DNA from: Streptomyces canus | GTDB lineage: Bacteria > Actinomycetota > Actinomycetes > Streptomycetales > Streptomycetaceae | Reading direction: 5' to 3' | DNA length: 64,000 nt | NCBI RefSeq assembly: GCF_001514145.1 | Contig: NZ_KQ948662.1 | Coordinates: 306,124 to 370,123, forward strand | Notes under the pieces: model-generated | Databases searched by the model: none | The model's input: the letters and a program-made list of their open reading frames with translations, nothing else | What the model was told of the DNA's origin: nothing | Translations under genes and position numbers: made by a program | Shown: piece by piece, positions 36,022 to 45,010 of the stretch | Layout: each line of letters begins with the position of its first letter | Position numbering within the stretch: position 1 is the stretch's first letter

Positions 36022-38955
36022 TCACTCCTCGTCGCGCAGCCGGGCCGCCAGGGAGGTCAGCGGCTCGGTCTCCTCGGTGTGGCCCAGGGCGGTCAGGTGG
36101 GAGACGGCGGCGTCGAGGCGGGTGAGGGCGGGGGCGGGGCGTTTCAGGTAGAGGCCCTCCACGGCACCCGCGAGGCGGACGCACTCGGCCCACTCACCGA
36201 CCCGGTCGTCCTCCGGCCCCGGCTCGCCGAGCAGGGCGAGGGCCCTCTCCAGGGCGGTCAGCGCGTCCTCGTACGCGCCGGCGTACGCGTTGACCCGCCC
36301 GTGTTCGTAGGCCAGGGCGCTGTCCAGGGAGCGGCCACGCGCCTCGAACCCGGCGGCGCGGGCCTCGTCGGCGATCCGGCCGGCGTCGGCGAGGAAGACC
36401 AGGGCGTCGGCCAGGCCCTCGGCGCCCTGCTGCTGGGCCTGGAGGCGGGCGAGTTCGCGCAGGGAGTTGCTGAGCAGTTCGTAGCGCGGGTCCCGGGCAT
36501 GGGCGGCGATCGCCTGGTCCGCGGCCTCACGGGCCGGGCCGAACTCGCCGGACTCGCCGAGGAGTACGGCCGTCTCCGCGGCGATCATGGCGTGGCTGCC
36601 CGGATCGTCGTCCCACCCGGCCGACTCGGCCGCGAGCGCGGCGAACTCCGCCGTGGCGGCCTTGAGGTCCTCCCCCGCGCGCAGTGCGCGGGCCCGGGTC
36701 AGGCGCAGCTGTGCGGCGAGTCGGTCGTCCAACTCCCCGGCGGCGACGTCCGGTTCGGCCAACAGGGAGTCGAGCAGGGCGATGCAGTCCTCGACCCGGC
36801 CCAGGTCGAGGCTGAGCTGGGCCGCGTTGCTGTAGGTGCAGAACGCCTCGATCCGGCTGCCCTGGCGAAGGTCCGCCTCCGCCGAACGCGTCAGGTGCCG
36901 CAACGCCTCGTCGGGACGCCCCAGGTGCATGCACGCCTCGGCCAGATCGCCGTGCAGGCGGGTGGTGTCGACCGTGTCGGCCGGCCAGTCGGCGGCCAGT
37001 CGCAGACCTTCGGTGAGGTCCGCGTACGCGGCCTCGGGGTCCCGGAGGGCGAGCTGGAGCCGGCCGCGCAGTCCAAGGGTGCGGGGCAGGTGCCAGGCCG
37101 GGCCGTGCGCCTTCAGCCGGTCGAGGAGGGCATCGATCTCGGTGACCGCGGCGGGCAAGTCGCCGGAGATGGCGTGTGTGCTGGCCCGCAGCATCAGGGC
37201 GCCGGAGATCTGCCCGGCGACCTCGTGCCGGGTGGCGAACGCGTGCAGCAGATCCGCCTCGGCGAACACCGGCGCGACGTGCTCCTTGCTTCCCGTCGTC
37301 TGCAGGCGCAGGCCGAGCGCGGTCGCCCGCAGCCGCAGAAGGCGGGCCTCCTGGTAGGGGGCGAGGCCGGTCGTCTCCTCGTGCAGGCGGACCATGGACG
37401 TGTGGGCGGCGGTCAGCGCGGCCGCCTTCGCCTCGGCTCCGTCCGCGTCCTCCGCGGGGATCTGGGCGGCGGCGAGCAGGGCGGAGGCGCGGGCGACTGC
37501 CGCGTGACCGGGCTGTGAGGCGTCGTCGTAGAGGGCCGCGGCCTCCTCGTTGAGCGCGGCGGCTTCGGCGAAGTCGTCCTTGTTGGCCGCCGAGGTCGCC
37601 TCTTCGGCCAGCAGGTCGGCGCGCAGCTGGACCAGCGGGCCCACGGCAGGGTCGTCGGGGTGGGTGTAGTCGCGGGCGGCGACGAGCGTGCGCAGCCGCG
37701 CGAAGCAGGCCTGGGCGTCCGGATGTCCCTGTTCCTCCAACTTCCTTGCCTGGAGGATGAGTTCGGGCAGCGAATCGGGAACGGCGGCGGCCGTACGGGA
37801 GGCGGGCGCGGCAACCGGGGCGGCCGGGGCGACCTCGTCGAGGCTGCGGGTGCGCAGGGTCAGTTCCAGCGCGTCGAGGAGGGGTGCCCGGTCGAGGCGG
37901 ACCTGGCGGCGGTTGGTGTGGGTCGACGTTCCGTTGCGGGCGTCGAAGCGGGCGGCGAGGTCGTCCGCGCGGCCCCGTACCTCGGTGTGCAGCCCGGACA
38001 CCGTCCAGGTACGGCCGGCGTATCCGGCGGCGGGCAGTTCGCCGTGGCCGAGGAGCTCGACGCGCTGGAGGAGGACCTCGACGCCGGTGAGGAAGTCGAG
38101 CTGGTCCAGGGGCGAGTCGACCTCGTCGAACAGGTTCCGGTTCTCGGCGAGCAGCTCCAGGCCGCGGGCCTCGTTGCCGGTCAGCGCGCAGAACTCCAGG
38201 TGCCTGCCGACCTCCCCGGACATCGCGGGGTTGCGGCGGCAGCCGCGGTAGCCGACGAGGTGCAGTTCGCGCGCCCGGTCGGCGTGGCCCGTGCGCAGCA
38301 GGGGAAGCAGCGCGTACGACAGGGAGCGGGCCGGCTCCTCCTGGCAGGACTCCTTCCCCGCCAGGACGGGCTCCCAGGTGCGCAGCGCCCGTTCGTCGTC
38401 GCCTGCGGTGAGGTGGAACAGCGCGCGCTCGCAGATCTCGCAGGCCTCGCAGTCGCTGAGCCGGGTGCGGGCGCGGCCCGCCCACAGTTCGTAGGCGAGA
38501 GCGGTGTCCTCGCCTACATGGGCGGCGAGTTGGTACGCCTGTCCGTAGTAGGGCTGGAGGCCGAGCCCCGCCTTCTCGTAGCGGTCGCGCATCTCCGTCA
38601 GCCACTGGCGCAGGCTGGCCAGCGGTATCTCGGGCAGCTGGCGCAGGGCGTGGCCCACCCACTTGAACCGCCAGAACACCATGTGGCGCAGGCGCTCGTC
38701 GAAGACGTCGGGCTGCTCGTCGAAGAGGGTGAGCAGCCGGGCGAAGACGACGGGAGACTTCCGGGGTTCGGAGCCGTAGGTGTACGCCTCCTGGAGTTCG
38801 AGGAGGGCGTGGACGAGCGGGACGGTCTCCTCGAACTGCTCGGCCGCGTCGACGAGTTCCTCGGCGGTGACGGTGCGGGTACGGCCGTAGGGACGCTCGT
38901 CGTTGGCCTGGAGCGCCTGGTACAGCTCGTCGGTGGTCTGGATCGTGGTGGGCAT
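36022..38955 (-). CDS. Large TPR-like repeat protein, partner of the Hsp90 gene
   Basis: A 977-aa all-helical protein without signal or membrane segments. From about residue 400 it reads as repeated helix pairs of TPR type (for example the stretches around LHGDLAEACMHLGRPDEALR and AYEDALTALERALALLGEPG). The first 350 residues are a helical domain I do not recognise, with cysteines clustered in DCEACEICERA. It starts 2 bp after the stop of the Hsp90-family gene, so the two are made together. Eukaryotic Hsp90 works with TPR co-chaperones, and a similar link here is inference. Confidence 0.85.
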   Translation of the reverse strand: MPTTIQTTDELYQALQANDERPYGRTRTVTAEELVDAAEQFEETVPLVHALLELQEAYTYGSEPRKSPVVFARLLTLFDEQPDVFDERLRHMVFWRFKWVGHALRQLPEIPLASLRQWLTEMRDRYEKAGLGLQPYYGQAYQLAAHVGEDTALAYELWAGRARTRLSDCEACEICERALFHLTAGDDERALRTWEPVLAGKESCQEEPARSLSYALLPLLRTGHADRARELHLVGYRGCRRNPAMSGEVGRHLEFCALTGNEARGLELLAENRNLFDEVDSPLDQLDFLTGVEVLLQRVELLGHGELPAAGYAGRTWTVSGLHTEVRGRADDLAARFDARNGTSTHTNRRQVRLDRAPLLDALELTLRTRSLDEVAPAAPVAAPASRTAAAVPDSLPELILQARKLEEQGHPDAQACFARLRTLVAARDYTHPDDPAVGPLVQLRADLLAEEATSAANKDDFAEAAALNEEAAALYDDASQPGHAAVARASALLAAAQIPAEDADGAEAKAAALTAAHTSMVRLHEETTGLAPYQEARLLRLRATALGLRLQTTGSKEHVAPVFAEADLLHAFATRHEVAGQISGALMLRASTHAISGDLPAAVTEIDALLDRLKAHGPAWHLPRTLGLRGRLQLALRDPEAAYADLTEGLRLAADWPADTVDTTRLHGDLAEACMHLGRPDEALRHLTRSAEADLRQGSRIEAFCTYSNAAQLSLDLGRVEDCIALLDSLLAEPDVAAGELDDRLAAQLRLTRARALRAGEDLKAATAEFAALAAESAGWDDDPGSHAMIAAETAVLLGESGEFGPAREAADQAIAAHARDPRYELLSNSLRELARLQAQQQGAEGLADALVFLADAGRIADEARAAGFEARGRSLDSALAYEHGRVNAYAGAYEDALTALERALALLGEPGPEDDRVGEWAECVRLAGAVEGLYLKRPAPALTRLDAAVSHLTALGHTEETEPLTSLAARLRDEE

Positions 38956-38957
38956 CG

Positions 38958-40814
38958 TCAGCTGTCCTTGCGGAGGGCGTGGGCGAGGAGGTCGAGGAAG
39001 GAGCGGTTGATGAGGCTCGACTCGGCGGGCCTGAGTGGGCGGCGGGACAGCATCGCGGCCTGCCCGTAGAGGGCTTCGGCGCTGGTGCGGGCCAGCTCGG
39101 GCTCGCCGATGGCGACGGCGGTGCGCACCAGCGGGTTGAGCTGATTGAGGATCAGCTGGGCCCGCGGGGCCTCCTGGCGCAGGGCGCCGAGGATGTCGCC
39201 CCACACGCCGCCCTGCTGCTCGCGGGCCAGCTGCGAGCGGGTGCGTTCGTGCCGGGCCTCACGGCTGTCGAGGAGGAGGGCGGGAGCGGAGGCGGGCTGG
39301 AAGGTGCGCAGCGCGACGTCGCAGTCGAAGACGGCGAGGGCGTCGCGGGCCTGGGCGAGATAGGCCGCGGCGGCCAGCTCCGTCTCCCGGTCGACGGGGT
39401 CGAGGTGGGCGGTGAGGGTCGCCGGGTCGAGGTCGGCGACGCTGACCTCGGGCCTGATCTCGGGCAGCCGGTGGACCAGTTCACGGTCGTAGGTGTAGCC
39501 GCCGTTGACGACGCCGAGCCCGGCGGCCGAGGCGATCGCGGCGACCTGTCGGAACTCCTCCACGCTCGAGGTCACGAGGACGGTGCGGTGGGTGCGCGCG
39601 AACTCGTCGAGGGTGGCGTGTCCGTCGGTGGTCTCGAACGGCAGCCAGGGCAGCAGCATCCGCATGATCTCGTCGTCGTGCACCGCGAGCGACTTCACGG
39701 CCAGGTGGTGCACCTGGAGGAAGCGGCCGAGCAGCTCGGGGTCGCTGGCGGCGGCCCGGGCGATCCATGCGCGCAGCCGTTCGGCGAGCGCATCGCGTAC
39801 GGCGGCCAGGGTGTCGTCCTCGTACAGGGACTCGCGGGACGCCGTCGGGCGCAGGCTCTCGGCGTCGACGACACAGCGGACGAAGAACGCCCAGTCAGGC
39901 AGGATCTCCTCTGCCTGCTCGGACAGCAGCATGCCTTTGACGTGCACACGGTGGCCGTGGCGGCGCCCGGCCGGTATCGCCTCGGGCAGCACGCATGCGA
40001 TGCCCTTCAGGCCCACGGCCGGCAGGTCCAGCTCGATGGTGTCCAGCGGCGTGAACCCGAAGACCTCCTCGCCGTAGGCGGCCAGGGCACGGGAGCGGGC
40101 TCCGGGGGTGGGGTGGGTGCGCGCCCAGGGCGCGGGATCGGGGTTGACGGGTGCGGCCTGGCCGCCGGGGCCGCCGGTGCCGTCGTCGAAGGTCACCGGG
40201 TGGCGCAGCAGGGAGCCGAAGTGCCGGGCCAACGCGTGCACCTGGGCCGGGCGGGTCCATTCGCCCGCGTCGGCGCGGGGCGTCAGCGTGACGGTGGTGC
40301 CGGGCCGGGGGCGGGCGGAGGCGGGCAGCGTGCGGACGGCGTAGCTGCCGTCGCCGCGTCCGCGCCATTCCACGGCGGGGGCGTCGGGGGTGCGAGCCGA
40401 GCGGCTCACGACGTGGATCTCGTCCGCGACCAGGAAGCAGGAGAGCAGGCCGATGCCGAACTGGCCGATGAAGTCGGCTCGTTGGTCGGCGATCTGCTCA
40501 GCGCGCTTGCTGCTGCGGCCGATCGTGGCGAGGAAGGTGTGCACGTCGGCCTCGGTGAGACCGACGCCGTCGTCCTCGACGCGTACCACGGAGCCGTCGG
40601 CGTAGAGGCGGATGCCGAACGCGTCGGCGGGGGCGCCCGGTTCGAGGCTGTGCCGGGCGGTCAGCGCGTCCACCGCGTTCTGGAGGAGCTCGCGCAGGTA
40701 GACGCGGGGGCTGGAGTACAGGTGGTGGGAGAGGAGGTCGACGAGGCCGCGCAGGTCCACTTGGAAGGTGCGGTCGGTGGTGGCGTGGTCGGCGGGGTCA
40801 TGGCGCAGAGGCAT
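38958..40814 (-). CDS. Hsp90-family (HtpG-like) ATPase
   Basis: A 618-aa GHKL-type chaperone ATPase, close to the length of HtpG. The N-terminal ATP site has YLRELLQNAVDAL (Glu42, Asn46, Asp49), EDDGVGLTEADV and FIGQFGIGLLSCFLVADE. The middle domain has the catalytic-Arg motif TASRESLYED. The C-terminal third matches HtpG weakly. The ATG at 40814 gives the normal start. The tight pairing with a giant TPR gene and an unknown helical protein suggests a paralogue with a dedicated task rather than the housekeeping chaperone. Confidence 0.9.
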   Translation of the reverse strand: MPLRHDPADHATTDRTFQVDLRGLVDLLSHHLYSSPRVYLRELLQNAVDALTARHSLEPGAPADAFGIRLYADGSVVRVEDDGVGLTEADVHTFLATIGRSSKRAEQIADQRADFIGQFGIGLLSCFLVADEIHVVSRSARTPDAPAVEWRGRGDGSYAVRTLPASARPRPGTTVTLTPRADAGEWTRPAQVHALARHFGSLLRHPVTFDDGTGGPGGQAAPVNPDPAPWARTHPTPGARSRALAAYGEEVFGFTPLDTIELDLPAVGLKGIACVLPEAIPAGRRHGHRVHVKGMLLSEQAEEILPDWAFFVRCVVDAESLRPTASRESLYEDDTLAAVRDALAERLRAWIARAAASDPELLGRFLQVHHLAVKSLAVHDDEIMRMLLPWLPFETTDGHATLDEFARTHRTVLVTSSVEEFRQVAAIASAAGLGVVNGGYTYDRELVHRLPEIRPEVSVADLDPATLTAHLDPVDRETELAAAAYLAQARDALAVFDCDVALRTFQPASAPALLLDSREARHERTRSQLAREQQGGVWGDILGALRQEAPRAQLILNQLNPLVRTAVAIGEPELARTSAEALYGQAAMLSRRPLRPAESSLINRSFLDLLAHALRKDS

Positions 40815-40894
40815 GGGGCAGTCCGGGGAGAAGGGAACGGCGGGGGGTGGGCGATGGTCCGGCCGGGACGGGCGGGGACCGTGCGGCCTTCGGC

Positions 40895-41878
40895 TCAGAA
40901 GGCCTTGCGGAAGCGTGCGTAGGCTTTCTGGGGGTCCGCCATGAAGGTCCACGGCCACTCGGTGAAGACACCGTCCAGTTCGCGGAAGACATTGGAGGCC
41001 TTGCTGCTGCCCGCCAGCGAAAGGGCCATGGCGAAGATGTTGTAGTCGCCCTGCCAGCCCAGGCGGCGTTCGTACGAGTGGTGCAGGATGCTGCGCTCCG
41101 CGGCCTCCCTCAGCTCGGTCCGGATCCGCGGGTCTTGCAGGCAGTCACGGTTGTCGGACTCCACCCACTCCTCGATGTGCGCCATGGCGACCACACAGCC
41201 GAGACGGTGCCCGTCGGGCGCGCCGGCGAAGGCCTCGCGGGCGAACGCCAGGGCCTGGCCGGGCTCGCCGCTCCACCGGGGCTGCAGCTGGGACACCCAC
41301 TCGATGTGGGTCTCCAGGTCCAGTGGGTCGCGGCGCAGGGCGGCGTCGCGCCGGGTCTCGTTCACGGCCGGGCCCAGGGACATGCCACGGCCGGAGGTGA
41401 GGAGGCGGCGCCACGGGGTGACCCAGTCCGGCCGCAGCTCGGCGGCCTCGAGCAGCTGTTCCTCGGCGATCTCGAGCCGCTCGTGGAAGACGCGCCACTG
41501 CTCCTGCGTGACGTTCACGGCAAGCGCGGAGGTGCGGGCCTCCCAGCCCCAGCTGATGTGGCGCGCCCCGGATATCAGCAGGGCGGTCGCCCGGTGCTCC
41601 TTGTCCTCCGCTACGGCCCGGCCGATCCAGTCCTGCACACCGTCCAGGTCGGCGAGCTGGCCCAGAACCGCGTGCTCGCGGCCGAGATCGAAGGGGGCAA
41701 GGGCTTCCTTGACCGCCTCCCAGTCACCGGCGTCGGCCGCCTCCACCAGCGCGAGCACCCGCGTGTCCCCGAGGGCGCGCAGCGGATACGTCCCGTTCTT
41801 CTGTCTGCGCGGGACGGGCAGGGCGTGCGGATCCGCCACCGGTCTCTCCGCATCCCTGCCGAACAGCTTGCCGAACAT
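40895..41878 (-). CDS. Uncharacterised helical protein, first gene of the Hsp90-TPR operon
   Basis: A 327-aa soluble protein starting MFGKLFGRDAERP. It is mostly helical, with a tryptophan-rich middle (HISWGWEARTSALAVN) and repeat-like helices (EAAELRPDWVTPWRRLL, LETHIEWVSQLQPRW) that recall TPR or SEL1 arrays. I do not recognise a family with a known function. It is 80 bp upstream of the Hsp90-family gene on the same strand, so the three genes probably form one operon. Confidence 0.78.
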   Translation of the reverse strand: MFGKLFGRDAERPVADPHALPVPRRQKNGTYPLRALGDTRVLALVEAADAGDWEAVKEALAPFDLGREHAVLGQLADLDGVQDWIGRAVAEDKEHRATALLISGARHISWGWEARTSALAVNVTQEQWRVFHERLEIAEEQLLEAAELRPDWVTPWRRLLTSGRGMSLGPAVNETRRDAALRRDPLDLETHIEWVSQLQPRWSGEPGQALAFAREAFAGAPDGHRLGCVVAMAHIEEWVESDNRDCLQDPRIRTELREAAERSILHHSYERRLGWQGDYNIFAMALSLAGSSKASNVFRELDGVFTEWPWTFMADPQKAYARFRKAF

Positions 41879-42635
41879 GCCGCGCCCTCCCCTGGTCCCG
41901 CGTGATCGTCCGGTGCAGCATAAGCGGGCCCACTGACAGCGCTTCCACCGGGTTTTCACCGGCACTTCACCGGTCCGGCGCCCGCGGACGGCTCCACGTT
42001 TCTGGCTCGGGAGGGGGGCCCGGTCTCCGGGGGGCGCCCTCAGGCCCGCGTCGGCCTCCGTCGCGCGCGGTGCGCACGAGGGCGTGGCACAGGCCCTGTT
42101 GGGCGGGGCCTTCGTGCGCGGTGTCCTTCGGATGCCACGGGGCGGGGGTGCACATCCGGGCAGGCCCGGGAGTTCGAGGCCCTCCACCGTGCCGTCGGCT
42201 GCCCGTGAGGTGACCCGAGCCCGGCGCCGAGGCGCTCCACCCGCGGATGGAGGCAGCAGGACGCGTCCGCGCGCCGGGGGCCCAGCGCACCTGTCCTGAT
42301 CCAGGCTGCCGCCGAGGGCGACGGGCACCCGGTCGACGACGGACGACCGAGGGCTTTTCCGGCCACGGATAGGTTGCCGGAGACGACGTCGAGCACTCCT
42401 GGGAACAGTCCGGCCTCAGTGGCGGCGCAGTCCGGACAGCCGAGTCCGGGGTCACCGAGTGGACGGTCACGTACCCGAGTACACCCCCAGGGAAGGCCGC
42501 TGAGCTGCTGGGTCACCATCGGGTTCCCGAGGCACCGAAAAGTGCGTTCTTCCATGTCAGCGAACACTCTCCTACGGTTTCCCAGTAACTATTGGAGACC
42601 AGGGCTCATGGGGCCCGACCATGGAGGCGTAGAGG
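41879..42635. other. 757-bp interval with no supported gene
   Basis: Several open frames cross this stretch on both strands, but none has a ribosome site with recognisable protein content. The promoter of the Hsp90 operon should lie near 41,880-42,000. A somewhat AT-richer patch at 42,540-42,610 precedes the RidA gene and may hold its promoter. A decayed gene cannot be ruled out. Confidence 0.5.
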
Positions 42636-43043
42636 ATGGCCATCACCTTGCTGAATCCCGGCGGACTGCCGGAGATCGATGTCTACCGGCAGGTGTCGAT
42701 CGCGTCCGGTACGAAGCTGGTCTTCGTCGCCGGGCAGGTCGCCTGGGACGCCGAGGGCCGCACGATCGGTGAGGGTGACCTCGCCGCGCAGGTCGAGCAG
42801 TGCTACGTCAACATCGGCACGGCCCTGGCCGAAGCCGGCGGTTCCTTCGACGACGTGGCGAAGCTGACCCTGCACGTCGTCGACTGGACGCCCGACAAGA
42901 TGCCCCTCCTCCTGGAGGGAGTGTCCCGGGCGGCCGCGCGACTGGGGGTCACCCCGGTCCCGCCGGCCACGCTGCTGGGCGTCGCGGCACTGGACGTCCC
43001 CGACCACTTGGTCGAGATCGAGGCCGTCGCAGTTCTCGACTGA
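42636..43043 (+). CDS. RidA/YjgF-family protein
   Basis: A 135-aa protein of the RidA family, which hydrolyses reactive enamine/imine intermediates or has related roles. It shows SGTKLVFVAGQVAWDAEG (about 24-41), the middle QVEQCYVNIGTALAEAGGSF and the C-terminal LVEIEAVAVL. The catalytic-type Arg near residue 105 of true RidA is not obvious (PATLLGV replaces PARxxV), so the activity may differ. The ATG has a GGAGG-type site upstream. Confidence 0.85.
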   Translation: MAITLLNPGGLPEIDVYRQVSIASGTKLVFVAGQVAWDAEGRTIGEGDLAAQVEQCYVNIGTALAEAGGSFDDVAKLTLHVVDWTPDKMPLLLEGVSRAAARLGVTPVPPATLLGVAALDVPDHLVEIEAVAVLD

Positions 43044-43064
43044 GCACGGTCCCCCGGGGACGTG

Positions 43065-43095
43065 CGCCGCACCCGCGCGGGTCGCCGGTGCGGCG
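43065..43095 (+). terminator. Hairpin terminator after RidA
   Basis: A 9-bp perfect stem (CGCCGCACC with GGTGCGGCG) around a GC-rich 13-nt loop lies 21 bp after the RidA stop. Confidence 0.55.
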
Positions 43096-43098
43096 GCC

Positions 43099-43215
43099 GT
43101 CCGTCACCGCGACGAGGAGGTCTTCGGCATGGGCAGCCCGCACCTGTGCCTGGGCAACCTCCTCGCCCCCACCGAGTTCCGGATCATGTTCGAGGAGCTG
43201 ATCCAGCGTCTCGCC
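43099..43215 (+). pseudogene. Cytochrome P450 C-terminal relic with internal deletion
   Basis: One plus-strand frame reads RDEEVF directly followed by GMGSPHLCLGNLLAPTEFRI and FEELIQRLA. These are the end-of-protein P450 blocks: the meander strand, the haem-cysteine loop (FGxGxHxCLG) and the L-helix. About 20 residues normally found between RDEEVF and the haem loop are missing, and nothing P450-like is seen upstream. This is a truncated leftover. Antisense to it runs the end of the neighbouring glycosidase gene. Confidence 0.75.
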
Positions 43216-44944
43216 GGCCCTCTCGTTGTGCGTGTGCTTCCGCGAGGAGGAGGTAGGCGGCCGCCGTCCATGTGTAGGCGCGGTCGCGCAGGCCCGTGCC
43301 CGTCAGAGCGTCGAAGTTCTCCGCGAAGCCGTGCTCCTCGCACAGGACGCGGAAGCGGCCGCTGATCTCGTCCGCCAGCCGGTGGTGCCCGCCGCGCCGC
43401 AGGCCGTCCTCGACAAGAATGGTGGCGGGGGCCCAGATAGGGCCGCGCCAGTAGCCGTCGGCGAGGTAGTGCGGCGAGTCCGGCAACTCGGTGGCCAGGC
43501 CGTACGGAGTCAGATGGGCCTCGATACGGCCGGCCAGCACCTCACCGATCTCGGGCGGCAGATGCTCGCCCAGCACGATGGGCATCAGGTCGAGCAGGCT
43601 GGAGGTGCCCCAGGTGTCCCCGCTGTCGACGCCTTGGGCGACGAACCGGTCGCCCGTCCAGAGCTCGTCGAGCATCGCCTGCTGCGTCTCCTCGGCGGCC
43701 CGCGTCCACCGCCGGGCGTCGTCCGGTCTCTCCAAATGCGTTGCCAGCTCAGCGAGTTCCCGCAGTTGAAGGGTGAGGAAGGCGGCGAGGTCCGCGGTGA
43801 CGACCACGCGTTCGGGGTCGAAGGTGGTGGCGTTGTCCCAGCCGCTGTCGTTGCCGTGCTGGTAGTGCGGCAGGGCCGCGCCGGGGGCACGGCGGGCGGT
43901 GAGCCAGAACTCCGTCCAGCGCTCCAGCCTGTCGTACGTTCCGGTGAGTTCCGCGTGGTCGGGAGGCGTGGGCAGCCGGCGTCGCAGATGACCGAACGCC
44001 CAGCCGTGGATGGGCGGCTTGACGAAGTTGTGGAGCACCTCCGAGTGGGTGACCGAGTCGGGCAGCGCCCCGGTCTCGTCCTGGTGGTCGAAGGGCAGCT
44101 GGAACTGGTCCCGGGCCAGCTCGGGGCAACCGGGGGCCAGGGCAAGGGCGTTGAAGCAGTGGTCCCAGCTCCACACCTTGTCCATCCAGTGCTTGGACAT
44201 CAGGACGCCGGGCCGGGTGACCAGACCGGCCGGGCGTACGGTCGCCGACCACAGGACGTAGGCGGCGAGTTCAGCGGCCGGGGTGGCGGCCGAGCGCCAG
44301 GGGGCCACGGCGTCGACGAAGTCCGCGAAGGAGTTCCGCACGGCCTCGACGACCTTGCCGAAGGCCACCGTCGACACGTAGGGAGGGCGGGCGGTGTCGA
44401 GTTCCTCGACCGCGATCTCCCATCCCCCGTCCGCGTCGGCGACGGTGACACCGCGGTCGGCGCTGCCCAGCGCCTGGCTGCCGAACACGTCGGCCACCGT
44501 GCCGGAGAGCACCGAGACGCGGTACCGCCGTCCGGTCTCGTACGACGTGAACACGTAGGCGTCGGCGGCCGGTTCGCGGTAGAAGTACGTGCCGCTGAAC
44601 GGGGTCAGCGTCCGGGCCGCCGCCGAGATCCGCAGCGGCACGCCCGCACCGCGCAGTCGTACGGTGTCCGGCGACTCGTAGGCGAGGTCGATGCGCCCGT
44701 CCGTACCGTTCCAGCTGAGCAGGCCCGGTGTCGCCTCGACGCGGGTCTCGGTCCGCTCGCCGGTCACGGGGTCGAGCGGCACGAGGCTCAGAACGGCGTG
44801 CATGCCGTTCTGGTGGGAGACGAGGTGGAGGTCCTCCGCGTACGTCTTCTCCGCCACCACGGGCGAGATGCCGAACCAGGATCCGTAGGTACTGAACGGG
44901 ATGTCGTGGACGGAGAAGGCCGGGCCGGAGCGGTCGGCGGTCAT
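43184..44944 (-). CDS. Clan-G glycoside hydrolase (GH63/MGH1-like)
   Basis: A 586-aa cytoplasmic (alpha/alpha)6-barrel glycosidase related to GH63 and the mannosyl-/glucosylglycerate hydrolases. Supporting blocks are SKHWMDKVWSWDHCFNALAL (about 248-267), DNATTFDPE, the DGYWRGPIWAP motif and FAENFDALTG. It has no signal peptide and follows the ABC permease genes, so it likely cuts the imported alpha-linked sugar. The last dozen residues (EGRRDAGSAPRT) are read antisense to the P450 relic, so the natural stop has probably been lost. Confidence 0.87.
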   Translation of the reverse strand: MTADRSGPAFSVHDIPFSTYGSWFGISPVVAEKTYAEDLHLVSHQNGMHAVLSLVPLDPVTGERTETRVEATPGLLSWNGTDGRIDLAYESPDTVRLRGAGVPLRISAAARTLTPFSGTYFYREPAADAYVFTSYETGRRYRVSVLSGTVADVFGSQALGSADRGVTVADADGGWEIAVEELDTARPPYVSTVAFGKVVEAVRNSFADFVDAVAPWRSAATPAAELAAYVLWSATVRPAGLVTRPGVLMSKHWMDKVWSWDHCFNALALAPGCPELARDQFQLPFDHQDETGALPDSVTHSEVLHNFVKPPIHGWAFGHLRRRLPTPPDHAELTGTYDRLERWTEFWLTARRAPGAALPHYQHGNDSGWDNATTFDPERVVVTADLAAFLTLQLRELAELATHLERPDDARRWTRAAEETQQAMLDELWTGDRFVAQGVDSGDTWGTSSLLDLMPIVLGEHLPPEIGEVLAGRIEAHLTPYGLATELPDSPHYLADGYWRGPIWAPATILVEDGLRRGGHHRLADEISGRFRVLCEEHGFAENFDALTGTGLRDRAYTWTAAAYLLLAEAHAQREGRRDAGSAPRT

Positions 44945-45010
44945 GAAGGGGCACTCGTTTCTCGAGCAGGGATCGTCAGATCGTCAGGGGGAGGGGCTGC
45001 GCCGCGGGGG

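Noticed and set aside
42040-42567. Possible 175-codon minus-strand gene upstream of RidA
   Set aside because: It has no ribosome site, no recognisable motif, and a composition like the mirror frames elsewhere.
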